This document shows positions 1 to 8,017 of a DNA stretch of 64,000 nucleotides, one piece after another. The stretch comes from Arachis hypogaea (Eukaryota; Streptophyta; Magnoliopsida; Fabales; Fabaceae): assembly GCF_003086295.3 (NCBI RefSeq), contig NC_092038.1:102331837-102395836 (forward strand), written 5' to 3'. The position numbers and the translations under genes are program-made. The notes beneath the pieces were generated by a model. It saw nothing but the letters and a program-made list of their open reading frames with translations, had not been told where the DNA came from and searched no databases. Each line of letters starts with the position of its first letter. The first letter of the stretch is position 1.

Positions 1-656
1 TTTTTCAAATATATCTTTTTATCTTTTATCTTATTTTTTTTCAAAAAAAAATTTATCTTTTTTCAAAATTTGATTTCAAAATATCTTATCTAACTTCTTA
101 TCTTCTTATCTTTTCAAAATTTGATTTCAAATCTTTTTCAATCAACTAACTAACTTTTTGTTTGTTTCTTATCTTTTCAAAACTACCTAACTACTTTCTC
201 CTATCTAATTTTCGAAATTTCTCCCTCTCTTTTTCAAAAATTCTTTTTGTTTTAAATTTTAATTTTAAATATATTTTGTCTTTGATTTTCGAAAATTACT
301 AACCTCTTTTTCAAAAATTATTTTCGAAATTATCTTTTTCTTCTCTTCTTCTATTTAATTATTTAATTACTAACACTTCTCTTCACCTCTCTTCATCCAA
401 ATCCGAATCCATCCTTCTTCTTTCTTCTACCCCTTTCTTCTTCTACTAACATAAAGGAATCTCTATACTGTGACATAGAGGATTCCTCTTTCTTTTCTTG
501 TTTTCTTCTCTCTTTCTTATAAGCAGGAACAAGGATAAAGGCACTCTTGTTGAAGTTGATCCAGAACCTGAAAGGACTCTGAAGAGAAAATTAAGAGAAG
601 CTAAATTACAACAATCCAGAAATAACCTTTCAGAAATTTTCGAACAAGAGAAGGAG
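1..656 (+). other. E1 untranslated leader
   Basis: Pyrimidine- and A/T-rich, with runs resembling TTTTTCAAAA and TCTTATCTTT. It matches the reverse complement of the E12 leader around 60505-61100. In E12 the gag frame starts with ATG followed by Ser-Arg-Asn at 60504. Here the matching codon near 522 is ATA, so the first usable ATG is at 657. The primer binding site and 5' LTR are outside the window. Confidence 0.6.
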
Positions 657-2837
657 ATGGCAGCCGAAAATAATAATAATAATAATGCAAGGAGAATGCT
701 TGGTGACTTCACAAAGCCAACATCCAAGTTTGATGGAAGAAGCATCTCCATTCCTGCCATTGGAGCCAATAACTTTGAGCTTAAGCCTCAATTAGTTGCA
801 TTAATGCAACAAAACTTCAAGTTTTATGGACTTCCATCTGAAGATCCTTATCAGTTCTTAACTGAGTTCTTGCAGATCTGTGAGACTGTGAAGACGAATG
901 GAGTTGATCCTGAAGTCTACAGACTCATGCTTTTCCCTTTTGCTGTAAGAGACAGAGCTAGAATATGGTTGGATTCACAACCTAAGGATAGCCTGGACTC
1001 CTGGGATAAGCTGGTCACTGCCTTCTTGGATAAATTCTTTCCTCCTCAAAAGCTGAGCAAGCTGAGAGTGGATGTTCAAACCTTCAAACAAAAAGATGGT
1101 GAATCCCTCTATGAAGCTTGGGAAAGATACAAGCAGCTGACCAAAAGATGTCCATCTGACATGTTTTCAAAATGGACCATATTAGATATATTCTATTATG
1201 GTCTCTCTGAATTTTCGAAAATGTCATTGGACCATTCTGCAGGTGGATCTATTCACCTAAAAAAAACGCCTGAAGAGGCTCAAGAACTCATTGACATGGT
1301 TGCAAACAACCAGTTCATGTACGCCTCTGAGAGGAATTCCGTGAATAATGGGATACCTCAGAAGAAAGGAGTTCTTGAAATTGATGCTCTGAATGCCATA
1401 TTGGCTCAGAACAAAATGTTGACTCAACAGGTCAACATAATCTCTCAAAATCTGAATGGATTGCAACATGCATCCAACAGTACTAGAGAGGCAGCTTCTG
1501 AAGAAGCTTATGATCCTGAGAACCCTGCCATGGCAGAGGTTAATTACATGGGTGAACCATATGGAAACACCTATAACCCATCATGGAGAAATCATCCAAA
1601 TTTCTCCTGGAAGGATCAACAAAAGCCTCAACAAGGCTTTAACAATGGTGGACGCAATAGGCTGAATAATAGTAAGCCATATCCATCATCTCCTCAGCAA
1701 CAGACAGAGAACTCTGAACAAAATAATTCTAATTTAGCTAATATTGTCTCTGATCTGTCAAAGGCCACTTTTAGTTTCATGAATGAAACCAGATCTTCCA
1801 TCAGAAATCTGGAAGCACAAGTGGGCCAGCTGAGTAAGAAAGTCATTGAAAATCCTCCCAGTGTTCTCCCAAGCAATACAGAAGAAAATCCAAAAGGAGA
1901 ATGCAAGGCCATTGATTTAATCAAAGTGGCCGAATACACTCAGGAGGAGAAGGACGAAAATCCTAGTGAGGAAGACCTCCTGGGATGTCCTTCAAGCAAG
2001 AAGGAGTTTCCTATTAAGGATCCTGAGGAATCTGAGGCTCACCTAGAGACCATAGAGATTCCATTAAATCTCCTTCTGCCATTCATGAGCTCTGAAGAAT
2101 ATTCATCCTCTGAAGAGGATGAAGATGTGACTGGTGAGCAAGTTGCTCAATATCTAGGAGCTATCATGAAGCTGAATGCCAAGCTATTTGGTAATGAGAC
2201 TTGGGAAAGTGAACCTCCTTTGCTCATTAGTGACTTAGATACTTGGATTCAGGAAACTCTACCTCAAAAGAAACAAGATCCTGGCAAGTTCTTAATACCT
2301 TGCACCATTGGCACCATGAGCTTTGAGAAAGCTCTATGTGATCTTGGGTCAGGGATAAACCTTATGCCACTCTCTGTAATGGAGAAGCTGGGGATCATTA
2401 AGGTACAACCTGCCTTGTTCTCATTACAATTGGCAGACAAGTCAATGAGACAAGCTTATGGGATGGTAGAGGACGTACTAGTGAAGGTTGAAGGCCTTTA
2501 CATCCCTGCTGATTTCATAATCCTAGACACTAGGAAGGAAGATGATGAATGCATCATCCTAGGAAGACCTTTCCTAGCCACAGCAGAAGCTGTGATAGAT
2601 GTCAACAGAGGTGAGTTAGTCCTCCAATTGAATGGGGACTACCTTGTGTTTAAGGCACATGGCCATCCCTCTGTGACAAAGGAGAGTAAGCATGAAGAGC
2701 TTCTCTCAGTTCAGAGTCAAGAAGAGCCCACACAGTCAAACTCTAAGTTTGGTGTTGTGAGGCCACAACCAAACTCTAAGTTTGGTGTTCAAATTCCATA
2801 TCCAAACCCTAAGTTTGGTGTGGAGACAACACACTAA
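657..2837 (+). CDS. gag-protease polyprotein, intact frame (E1)
   Basis: Structural capsid protein plus retropepsin-type aspartic protease of an Athila-lineage Ty3/gypsy element. From the ATG at 657 it runs 726 residues without interruption. The Retrotrans_gag domain spans roughly residues 86-215 and carries LFPFAVRDRARIWLDS, FFPPQKLSKLR and SLYEAWERYKQL. A Gln/Asn-rich segment and an acidic Ser/Glu stretch (SSSEEDEDV) follow. Protease lies near residue 562 with the DLGSG active-site motif followed by INLMPLSV, then ILGRPFLATAEAVIDV. I see no CCHC zinc knuckle, which other Athila gags have. The C-terminus holds three NSKFGV-type repeats encoded by a recurring DNA motif. The reading frame extends upstream of 657 without a stop, but the ATG used by the E12 copy is ATA here. 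Being uninterrupted suggests a recent or trans-mobilised copy. Confidence 0.85.
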   Translation: MAAENNNNNNARRMLGDFTKPTSKFDGRSISIPAIGANNFELKPQLVALMQQNFKFYGLPSEDPYQFLTEFLQICETVKTNGVDPEVYRLMLFPFAVRDRARIWLDSQPKDSLDSWDKLVTAFLDKFFPPQKLSKLRVDVQTFKQKDGESLYEAWERYKQLTKRCPSDMFSKWTILDIFYYGLSEFSKMSLDHSAGGSIHLKKTPEEAQELIDMVANNQFMYASERNSVNNGIPQKKGVLEIDALNAILAQNKMLTQQVNIISQNLNGLQHASNSTREAASEEAYDPENPAMAEVNYMGEPYGNTYNPSWRNHPNFSWKDQQKPQQGFNNGGRNRLNNSKPYPSSPQQQTENSEQNNSNLANIVSDLSKATFSFMNETRSSIRNLEAQVGQLSKKVIENPPSVLPSNTEENPKGECKAIDLIKVAEYTQEEKDENPSEEDLLGCPSSKKEFPIKDPEESEAHLETIEIPLNLLLPFMSSEEYSSSEEDEDVTGEQVAQYLGAIMKLNAKLFGNETWESEPPLLISDLDTWIQETLPQKKQDPGKFLIPCTIGTMSFEKALCDLGSGINLMPLSVMEKLGIIKVQPALFSLQLADKSMRQAYGMVEDVLVKVEGLYIPADFIILDTRKEDDECIILGRPFLATAEAVIDVNRGELVLQLNGDYLVFKAHGHPSVTKESKHEELLSVQSQEEPTQSNSKFGVVRPQPNSKFGVQIPYPNPKFGVETTH
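2745..2821 (+). repeat. Three copies of AAGTTTGGTGT in the gag-protease 3' end
   Basis: The exact 11-mer AAGTTTGGTGT occurs at 2745, 2778 and 2811 (33-bp spacing), each read as Lys-Phe-Gly-Val. The same 11-mer recurs at 3726 and at 5138, just before the LTR, and in E2, E11 and E12. Confidence 0.85.
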
Positions 2838-2904
2838 ATTGACCTGATCATCTTGTGGCTCCATGAGAGCCACTGTCAAGCTATTGACATTAAAGAAGCG
2901 CTTG

Positions 2905-2920
2905 TTGGGAGGCAACCCAA
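2905..2920 (+). promoter_or_regulatory. Hairpin after the gag-protease stop (E1)
   Basis: TTGGG-AGGCAA-CCCAA, about 70 nt after the stop codon. E11 (53780-53795) and E12 (58105-58120) have the same hairpin. E10 has a related one after integrase with a different stem and the loop AGACAA. Function is unknown; the position suggests an RNA role. Confidence 0.55.
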
Positions 2921-3070
2921 TTTTATTTATCTAATTTTATTTTATTTTGTTTCTTTGTTATTTTTGTGTTTAATTAGGTACATGATCATGAGGAGTCACG
3001 AAAAAATCAAAAAAATTAAAAACAGAGTCAAAAACAGAAGAAAAAAATTTTCACCCTGGAGGACGCACGG

Positions 3071-3340
3071 GCTGGCGTTCAACGCCCAGAAGGTGCATCT
3101 GGCCGGCGTTCAACGCCAGAACAGAGCACCATTCTGGCGCTGAACACCAGAAACAAGCAACAACCTGGCGTTTAACGCCAGGATGTGCACACAGAGGACA
3201 ATCTGGCGCTGAACGCCAGAAACAAGCATGAAACTGGTGTTCAACGCCAGAAACATGCATCACATGGGCGTTTAACGCCCAGAACATGCACCAATGGGCG
3301 TTTGAACGCCAGAATGGTGCATGAAGGCAATTTACACGCC
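3071..3340 (+). repeat. Array of GGCGTTNAACGCC palindromes (E1 internal)
   Basis: About nine imperfect units spaced roughly 33-35 bp apart. Each is centred on TGGCGTTNAACGCCA or a variant, separated by short linkers such as GAAACAAGCA and GAACATGCA. Each core can form a short hairpin in RNA or single-stranded DNA. Equivalent arrays lie in E11 and E12, and a shorter series lies in the LTRs. Confidence 0.85.
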
Positions 3341-3370
3341 TATAGGGTGAAGAAATGGTATTTCTTTTCA

Positions 3371-3434
3371 CCTCAGGATCTGTGGACCCCACAGGATTCC
3401 CACCTCAGGATCTGTGGACCCCACAGGATCCCCA
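3371..3434 (+). repeat. Duplicated GGATCTGTGGACCCCACAGG block
   Basis: Two tandem copies, 32 bp apart, each containing an inverted repeat (CTGTGG and CCACAG). E11 (about 53280-53335) and E12 (about 57590-57650) carry the same block in reverse orientation. Confidence 0.7.
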
Positions 3435-3701
3435 CCTACCATATTCCCACCCTACCTTCTAATCCTATTTTTGTGATTTGAATTCCCCATGTCACAATTC
3501 CCAATCTTCTTCATCAATCACCTCAATTCCTCTTCCCAATTACCCCATTCACCATTCACATCAACCTCCTCTTCCCCATACACCCCACCTACCTCTACAA
3601 TTCAACTTCTCTTTCCCACCCAATCCCACCCACATAGCCGAACCTACTTCTCCCCCTTTCTCCCATATTCTCTTCTTCTTCTTCTACTTTTCTTTTCTTT
3701 C
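3435..3701 (+). other. Polypyrimidine stretch upstream of the env-position ORF
   Basis: C/T-rich, ending in a run of TTCTTCTTCTTC type directly before a hairpin and the ORF start. It could act as a 3' splice-site tract for a spliced ORF message, as is known for some env-class plant elements; that is inference. The frames open through it are low-complexity Ser/Pro/Leu/Phe and not convincing proteins. Confidence 0.45.
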
Positions 3702-3736
3702 TTGCTCGAGGGCAAGCAATATTTTAAGTTTGGTGT
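3702..3736 (+). promoter_or_regulatory. Internal copy of the hairpin plus AAGTTTGGTGT module (E1)
   Basis: TTGCTCG-AGGG-CAAGCAA (one mismatch) followed by TATTTTAAGTTTGGTGT. The same arrangement lies at the LTR boundary (5114-5150). In E11 and E12 the internal stem is perfect, TTGCTCG with CGAGCAA. Confidence 0.7.
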
Positions 3737-3774
3737 GGTAAAAGTATAGCTTTTTTTCTTTTCCATTACCATTA

Positions 3775-4112
3775 ATGGCACCTAAGGCCAGAGAAACCTC
3801 AAAGGGAAGACAAAAGCTTCCACCTCTGAGTCTTGGGAGATGAAAAAAAATATAAGCCGTCAGAGCTCAGTGGTAGAACATATGGCTGCAATTCAAGAGA
3901 TCCCTGAGATACCTCAGGGAATAAATGGTCCTCCACACAACTATTGGGAGCAACTATGGATAGGAGTACCAAAATCACTAGGAATCATTCAACAGAAGCA
4001 AGGAAGATACATAGAGGAGCTCAAAAAGCACCATTGGACCTTCAAGAAGGCGCCACCCTCACTCAGGTGGATTCATTCCTTGCTCTTATTTCTTTCTGTT
4101 TTCGGTTTTTAA
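3775..4112 (+). pseudogene. Env-position ORF remnant with tRNA-Cys-like junction (E1)
   Basis: Begins MAPKARETSKG, matching the start of the longer ORF in E11 (51716-52864). After about 20 codons it is frameshifted and stops. The central roughly 280 codons present in E11 are missing; in their place is a short stretch that resembles a nuclear tRNA-Cys (3864-3904). The tail then resumes with QEIPEIPQG and NNYWEQL, matching the E11 C-terminal part, but is broken. The gene cannot give the full product. E12 has the same deletion and junction, so the change predates these copies. Confidence 0.75.
3864..3904 (+). other. tRNA-Cys(GCA)-like fragment (E1)
   Basis: AGCTCAGTGGTAGAACAT looks like the D-arm and CTGCAATTCAAGAGATCC the anticodon arm of a plant nuclear tRNA-Cys recalled from memory. 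The acceptor and T arms are absent, so it is not a working tRNA. The match continues into sequence also present in the parent ORF, suggesting joining at a shared stretch. Confidence 0.65.
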
Positions 4113-5113
4113 TATTGTGTTTATCTATGTTTTGTGTCTTTACTTCATGATCATTAGTGTGTAACCATGCCTTAAAGCTATGAATAAAATCCATTAGTCC
4201 TTCACCTCTCTTAAATGAAAAATGTTTTAATTCAAAAGAACAAGAAGTACATGAATTTTCGAATTCATCCTTGAATTTAATTTAATTATATTGATGTGGT
4301 GACAATACTTTTTGTTTTCTGAATGAATGCTTGAACAGTGCATATTTTTGATCTTGTTGATTATGAGTGTTAAAATTGTTGGCTCTTGAAAGAATGATGA
4401 ACAAAGAGAAATGTTATTGATGAACTGAAAAATTCATGAATTGATTCTTGAAGCAAGAAAAAGCAGTGAAAAGCAAAAGCTTGTGCGAAAAAAAAAATAT
4501 GGCGAAAAAAATGGAAAGAAAAAGCAAGCAGAAAAAGCCAATAGCCCTTAAAACCAAAAGGCAAGGGTAGCAAGGATCCAAGGCTTTGAGCATCAATGGA
4601 TAGGAGGGCCCAAGGAAGTTAAATCCAGGCCTAAGCGGCTAAATCAAGCTGTCCCTAACCATGTGCTTGTGTCATGAAGGTCCAAGTGAAAAGCTTGAGA
4701 CTGAGTGGTTAAAGTCGTGATCCAAAAGAGTGTGCTTAAGAGCTCTGGACACCACTAACTGGGGACTCTAGCAAAGCTGAGTCACAATCTGAAAAGGTTC
4801 ACCCAGTCATGTGTCTGTGGCATTTGTGTATCCGGTGGTAATACTGGAAGACAAAGTGCTTAGGGCCACGGCCAAGACTCATAAGTAGCTGTGTTCAAGA
4901 ATCAACATGCTTAACTAGGAGAGTCAATAACACTATCCGAAATTCTAAGTTCCTAGAGAAGCCAATCACTCTAAACTACAAAGGAGAAAGTGAGATGCCA
5001 AAACTGTTCAGAAGCAAAAAGCTACAAGTCCCGCTCATCTAATTAAATTAATATTCATTGATATTCTGGAATTTATAGTATATTCTCTTCTTTTTATCCT
5101 ATTTGATTTTCAG
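4113..5113 (+). other. E1 3' noncoding tail
   Basis: No supported reading frame. The whole stretch is conserved with E11 (50673-51715) and E12 (55954-56894), so it is a regular part of the element and not unrelated spacer. Function is unknown. Confidence 0.6.
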
Positions 5114-5150
5114 TTGCTTGGGGACAAGCAACAATTTAAGTTTGGTGTTG
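5114..5150 (+). promoter_or_regulatory. Pre-LTR hairpin and polypurine-tract-like sequence (E1)
   Basis: Perfect TTGCTTG-GGGA-CAAGCAA hairpin, then CAATTTAAGTTTGGTGTTG directly abutting the LTR start TGATGAG. The position is that of the polypurine tract that primes plus-strand DNA synthesis, although the sequence contains several T residues. Confidence 0.7.
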
Positions 5151-5749
5151 TGATGAGCGGATAATTTATACGCTTTTTGGCATTGTTTTTAGGTAGTTTT
5201 TAGTAAGTTCAAGCTACTTTTAGGGATGTTTTCATTAGTTTTTATGTTAAATTCACATTTCTGGACTTTACTATGAGTTTGTGTATTTTTCTGTGATTTC
5301 AGGTAAATTCTGACTGAAATTGAGGGATTTGAGCAAAACTCTGAAGAAGGCTGACAAAAGGACTGCTGATGCTGTTGGATTCTGACCTCCCTGCACTCGA
5401 AATGGATTTTCTGGAGCTACAGAACTCCAATTGGCGCGCTCTCAAAGGCGTTGGAAAGTAGACATCCAGGGCTTTCCAGCAATATATAATAGTCCATACT
5501 TTATTCGAAGAATGACGACATAACTTGGCGTTGAACGCCAAGTACACGCTGCTGTCTGGAGTTAAACGCCAGAAAAACGTCATTATCCGGAGTTGAACGC
5601 CCAAAACACGTCATAACCTGAAGTTTGACGCCAAGAAATGCCTTAGCTCGTGGAATGATCAAGCTCAGCCCAAGCATACACCAAGTGGGCCCCGGAAGTG
5701 GATTTATGCATCAATTACTTACTCATGTAAACCCTAGTAGCTAGTCTAG

Positions 5750-5757
5750 TATATATA
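5750..5757 (+). promoter_or_regulatory. TATA-like box in E1 LTR
   Basis: TATATATA followed by GGACA, at the place where the E12 LTRs have TATAAATA. Likely LTR promoter core; the transcription start is not determined. Confidence 0.5.
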
Positions 5758-6190
5758 GGACATTTATCTATTGTATTAGACATCTTTGATCTCAGTTTTG
5801 TTTTATTCTTCATCTTAGGGGATCATTGATCACGTTAGGGAGGCTGGCCATTCGGCCATGCCTGAACCTCTTTCCCTTATGTATTTTCAACGGTGGAGTT
5901 TCTGCACACCATAGATTAAGGGTGTGGAGCTCTGCTGTACCTCAAGTATTAATGAAGTTCTATTTTCTTTTATTCAAATCTCTCTTATTCTTATTCCAAG
6001 ATATTCATTCGTACCCAAGAACATGATGAATGTTATGAGTCAGATTACCCTCATTATCATTCTCACTTATGAACGCGCGTGATTGACAACCACTTCCGTT
6101 CTACATGCAACAGAGCTTGAATGCGTATCTCTTAGATTCCCCAACAGAATCTTCGTGGTATAAGCTAGATAGATGGCGGCATTTATGAGG

Positions 6191-6284
6191 ATCCGGAAAG
6201 TCTCACCTTGTCTGTGGTATTCCGAGTAGGATCCTGGGAATCCGGAAAGTCTAACCTTGTCTGTGGTATTCCGAGTAGGATTCC
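6191..6284 (+). repeat. 49-bp tandem duplication in E1 LTR
   Basis: Two copies beginning ATCCGGAAAGTCT and ending with GTATTCCGAGTAGGAT, at 6191 and 6240. E11 and E12 LTRs carry one copy, so this duplication marks the E1 copy. Confidence 0.8.
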
Positions 6285-6810
6285 AGTAATGAATAACTGT
6301 GACGTGCTTCAAACTTGTAACCTGCTGGGCGTTAGTGACAGACGCAAAAGAGGGATTCTATTCCAGTAGGGGAGGGAACCAACCGGTGATTAGCCGTACT
6401 GTGACAGAGTGCGTGAGCATTAGTTTTCACTGCGAGGATGGGATGTAGCCATCAGCCATGGGTGATGCCTCCAGACTGGTTAGCTGTGCGAGTGACAGCC
6501 GCACAGGATATTTCCCCGAGAGGAAGAAAGTAGCCACAGTTGATGGTGAACCCCTATACAAAGCTGGCCATGGAAAGGAGTAAGAAGGATTGAGTAGAAG
6601 CAGTAGGAGAGCAGGCGTCCCTGGGCTCTACAGCATCTCCATCCGCTTATCTAAAATTCCTACCAATGAATCTGCATAAGTATTCTATCCCTTTTATTAT
6701 TCCTTTTTATTTATTTATTCCAATAATCACAATTACCCTTTAATCTCCCTAACTGAGACTTACAAGGTGACCATAGCTTGCTTCATACCAACAATCTCTG
6801 TGGATTCGAC

Positions 6811-6859
6811 CCTTACACACGTAAGGTTTATTACTTGGACGACCCAGTACACTTGCTGG
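6811..6859 (+). promoter_or_regulatory. U5 two-hairpin module (E1 LTR)
   Basis: CCTTAC-ACAC-GTAAGG (6811-6826) and CCAG-TACACTTG-CTGG (6844-6859), about 90 nt from the LTR end. Equivalents at matching positions in E2, E3, E7, E11 and E12 keep pairing while stem bases change. Confidence 0.6.
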
Positions 6860-6950
6860 TTAGTTGAACGGAGTTGTGAATTCAACCAGTGCCATAATAA
6901 AGCTTTCATTCAAAATCCAAAGAACGCATAAATCACAATTTCGTCCACCA

Positions 6951-7464
6951 CCCACTCTGAAAACATTTCGGAGGGGCATTTTCTTAGCATACCTCTATAC
7001 CTCTCCCAGGCATTATAAAGGGATTCATTATCCTCTTGTTTAAAGCCTTGGATGTCCAGCCTTAGCTGTGTCATCCTCTTTGGAGGGTAAAAGTGATTCA
7101 GGAATTTGTCTGATAACTGTTTCCATGTCTTTATGCTTGCTGTAGGTTGGTTATTTAACCACCTTTTAGCTTGATCTTTTACAGCAAATGGAAACAGTAA
7201 TAGTCTGTAGACATCCTGATCCACCTCTTTATCATGTACTGTGTCAGCAATTTGTAGGAATTGTGCCAGAAACTCAGTAGGTTCTTCCTGTGGAAGACCG
7301 GAATACTGGCAATTTTGCTGCACTATGATAATGAGTTGAGGATTTAGCTCAAAGCTGCTTGCTTTGATGGGAGGTGTACATATGCTACTCCCATATGCAG
7401 CTGTAATGGGGTTAGCATATGACCCCAGAGTCCTTTTGGACTGATCAATTCCACTTAGATCCAT
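6951..7464 (-). pseudogene. gag N-terminal fragment (E2)
   Basis: ATG at 7464 (MDLSGIDQSKRT). An open frame of about 171 codons covers most of the Retrotrans_gag domain: LLLFPFAVKDQAKRWLNN, HFYPPKRMTQLRLDIQGF and SLYNAWERYRGML, ending in CPSEMFSEW where E1 begins. The bases beyond 6950 belong to the E1 LTR, so the continuing open frame there is artificial. Homologous to the E1 gag but clearly diverged (for instance QEEPTEFLAQFL where E1 has SEDPYQFLTEFL). Confidence 0.8.
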
Positions 7465-7990
7465 AATGGATTGCAAATAGATATATTTATTTTTTTTTTT
7501 TATTTTTTTTTTTTGAATTAAACGAAAAAATAAAATAAAATAAAAGGAAATTAAGATAAAAATTCGAAAATCAAAAAGAAAATAAGATAAAAGCAAATTG
7601 AGAACTGAATCAATTAGTTAATTAAAAAGATTTTGAAAAGAGCAATTAAAAAAATATGATTGAAAAATTTTTATGAAAAAGATTTGATTTTTGAAAAGAG
7701 GAAAGAGAAAAACAACAAAATGACACCAAACTTAAAACTTTTAGAAAATCAAACACTAATTTTCGAAAATTTTTAAGGAAAAACACAAAGAAGACACCAA
7801 ACTTAGAATTTTTAAAGATCAAAAGGAGACTAAAAACATGCAAATTCGAAAATTAAAAGAAAAACAAAAGCATGCAATTGACACCAAACTTAAAATATGA
7901 AACTAGACTCAACTAAAAGACTCTAAACCAACAAAACAAAATAGTCCTAATCTAAGCAACAAGATAAGCCGTCAGTTGTACAAACTCGAA
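7465..7990 (-). other. E2 leader with three AAGTTTGGTGT motifs
   Basis: A/T-rich noncoding leader between gag and the primer binding site. The reverse complement of AAGTTTGGTGT occurs at 7723, 7794 and 7881. E12 has two in the same region. Confidence 0.65.
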
Positions 7991-8011
7991 CAATCCCCGG
8001 CAACGGCGCCA
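7991..8011 (-). promoter_or_regulatory. Primer binding site, tRNA-Asp type (E2)
   Basis: On the minus strand it reads TGGCGCCGTTGCCGGGGA, complementary to the 3' end of plant tRNA-Asp as I remember it. It starts about six bases inside the LTR edge. tRNA-Asp priming is typical of Athila and Tat elements. Confidence 0.8.
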
Positions 8012-8017
8012 AAAACT

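Larger units (their letters stand above)
1..6950 (+). mobile_element. E1: Athila-type LTR element lacking pol, 5' LTR off window
   Basis: In order: A/T-rich leader, gag-protease, palindromic repeat array, remnant of the env-position ORF, a noncoding tail of about 1 kb, a hairpin with polypurine-tract-like sequence, and the 3' LTR. No RT, RNase H or integrase reading frame is present between gag-protease and the LTR in either orientation. The same order occurs in E11 and E12 on the opposite strand. The right edge joins the gag reading frame of E2, so E1 was inserted into E2. LTR ends match what I remember of FIDEL-like Arachis elements, which a database search would have to confirm. Confidence 0.85.
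5151..6950 (+). mobile_element. 3' LTR of E1 (1.8 kb)
   Basis: Starts TGATGAGCGGATAATTTATA and ends TCGTCCACCA. It aligns along its length with the reverse complement of the E12 LTRs (1681 bp each). It holds GGCGTTNAACGCC-type palindromes at 5525-5632, a TATA-like box at 5750-5757, a 49-bp tandem duplication at 6191-6284 absent from the E12 LTRs, and the two U5 hairpins at 6811-6859. Confidence 0.85.

Noticed and set aside
3071..3340. CRISPR-like regular palindromic repeats with variable spacers
   Set aside because: Plant retrotransposon context, short diverged palindromes, linkers that resemble one another, no cas genes.
3478..3749. Overlapping Ser/Pro/Leu-rich frames before the env-position ORF
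   Set aside because: Low-complexity polypyrimidine tract; frames are not conserved between E1, E11 and E12.
3864..3904. Functional tRNA-Cys gene
   Set aside because: Only the D and anticodon arms are recognisable; acceptor and T arms are missing.
5826..6312. Short frames inside the E1 LTR and its counterparts in E11 and E12
   Set aside because: The LTR is noncoding; frames differ between copies and recur only because the LTR recurs.
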